Assembly (NCBI RefSeq): GCF_051014685.1
Contig: NW_027478487.1
Location: forward strand, 62,001 to 126,000
Length of the DNA stretch: 64,000 nt
From: Ptiloglossa arizonensis
Lineage: Eukaryota; Arthropoda; Insecta; Hymenoptera; Colletidae
Direction: 5' to 3'
The notes under the pieces were generated by a model that was given only the letters and a program-made list of their open reading frames with translations, was not told the DNA's origin and made no database searches. This document shows positions 63,946 to 64,000 of this stretch, piece after piece. A program made the translations under genes and the position numbers. Position 1 is the first letter of the stretch; every line of letters begins with the position of its first letter.

Positions 63946-64000
63946 ACCCTAAAATTATTATTGCATCTGAAAGTAGAAACTCGCCCGATAACAGCGGTAT

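Larger units (their letters stand above)
1..64000 (+). repeat. 177-bp satellite DNA array filling the whole window
   Basis: The same monomer repeats head to tail from the first to the last base. The phrase ATATCTCGCGAACGG starts at 1, 177, 353, 530 and 707 and continues at 176-178 bp steps to the end. 64,000 divided by 177 gives about 361 units. Units usually differ from one another by a handful to about a dozen substitutions, plus occasional 1-2 bp indels and one 8-bp duplication. I saw no inverted monomer and no interruption by foreign DNA. Satellites of 150-180 bp are typical of centromeric and pericentromeric heterochromatin in animals and plants; that role is inferred here. The array runs off both ends, so its true length and flanks are unknown. 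The source is a eukaryote of unidentified lineage. Confidence 0.98.

Noticed and set aside
1..64000. CRISPR array
   Set aside because: There are no short conserved repeats separated by unique spacers; the whole 177 bp is conserved between units.
1..64000. Tandem small-RNA, 5S rRNA or tRNA gene cluster
   Set aside because: The monomer shows no recognisable tRNA A/B boxes in proper spacing, no 5S internal control region and no cloverleaf. Repeated units of this length alone do not imply RNA genes.
1..64000. Assignment to a specific organism from the 177-bp length
   Set aside because: Monomers of about this size occur in unrelated eukaryotes, including a 177-bp repeat in trypanosomes and 170-180-bp satellites in plants and animals. 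Length alone does not identify the source and I do not recognise the sequence.
1..64000. Phased A-tracts giving strong intrinsic curvature
   Set aside because: The three A/T tracts are centred near monomer 32, 87 and 139. Their spacings are not consistent multiples of the helical repeat, so strong curvature is not supported by inspection.

Overview
The whole 64 kb is one uninterrupted block of eukaryotic satellite DNA. It is a head-to-tail array of a 177-bp monomer (about 361 units, all in the same orientation), and both ends of the window fall inside the array. I found no protein-coding gene, RNA gene, transposon, CRISPR array or unique-sequence island. Open reading frames up to 111 codons exist only because 177 is a multiple of three, so a frame runs through successive monomers whenever the usual stop is mutated. 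I do not treat them as genes.

The monomer is about 42% GC by my count. It has a TCGCGA site, a CCTAACCC stretch, a minus-strand motif resembling the mammalian CENP-B box, a GTATGT...T6CCCTAG segment and a 16-bp AT-rich dyad. CpG is not depleted, which fits a lineage with little DNA methylation such as many invertebrates. A nucleosome-sized monomer in a long, homogeneous array with higher-order structure is typical of centromeric or pericentromeric heterochromatin. The species cannot be identified from the sequence, and centromere function is inference.

The real structure is the higher-order repeat (HOR) patchwork. Shared rare variants show that multi-monomer blocks were copied locally many times. 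From left to right: 3-, 10-, 3-, 8- and 4-mer duplications (1-12 kb); 9-, 2-, 8-, 3- and 11-mer relationships (12-22 kb); a 3-kb block shared by 23.7-26.7 and 28.5-31.5 kb, with a further copy ending at 33.6 kb; a 5-mer at 33.7-35.3 kb; a near-perfect 1,593-bp 9-mer in almost three copies at 36.3-40.8 kb; then, after a change in variant spectrum near 40.9 kb, 15-, 9-, 15-, 12-, 9- and 15-mer blocks to the end. A spacing of nine monomers (1,592-1,593 bp) recurs in at least five places with different monomer content.

All block edges were read by eye from diagnostic variants and are good to about one monomer. Identities were not computed.
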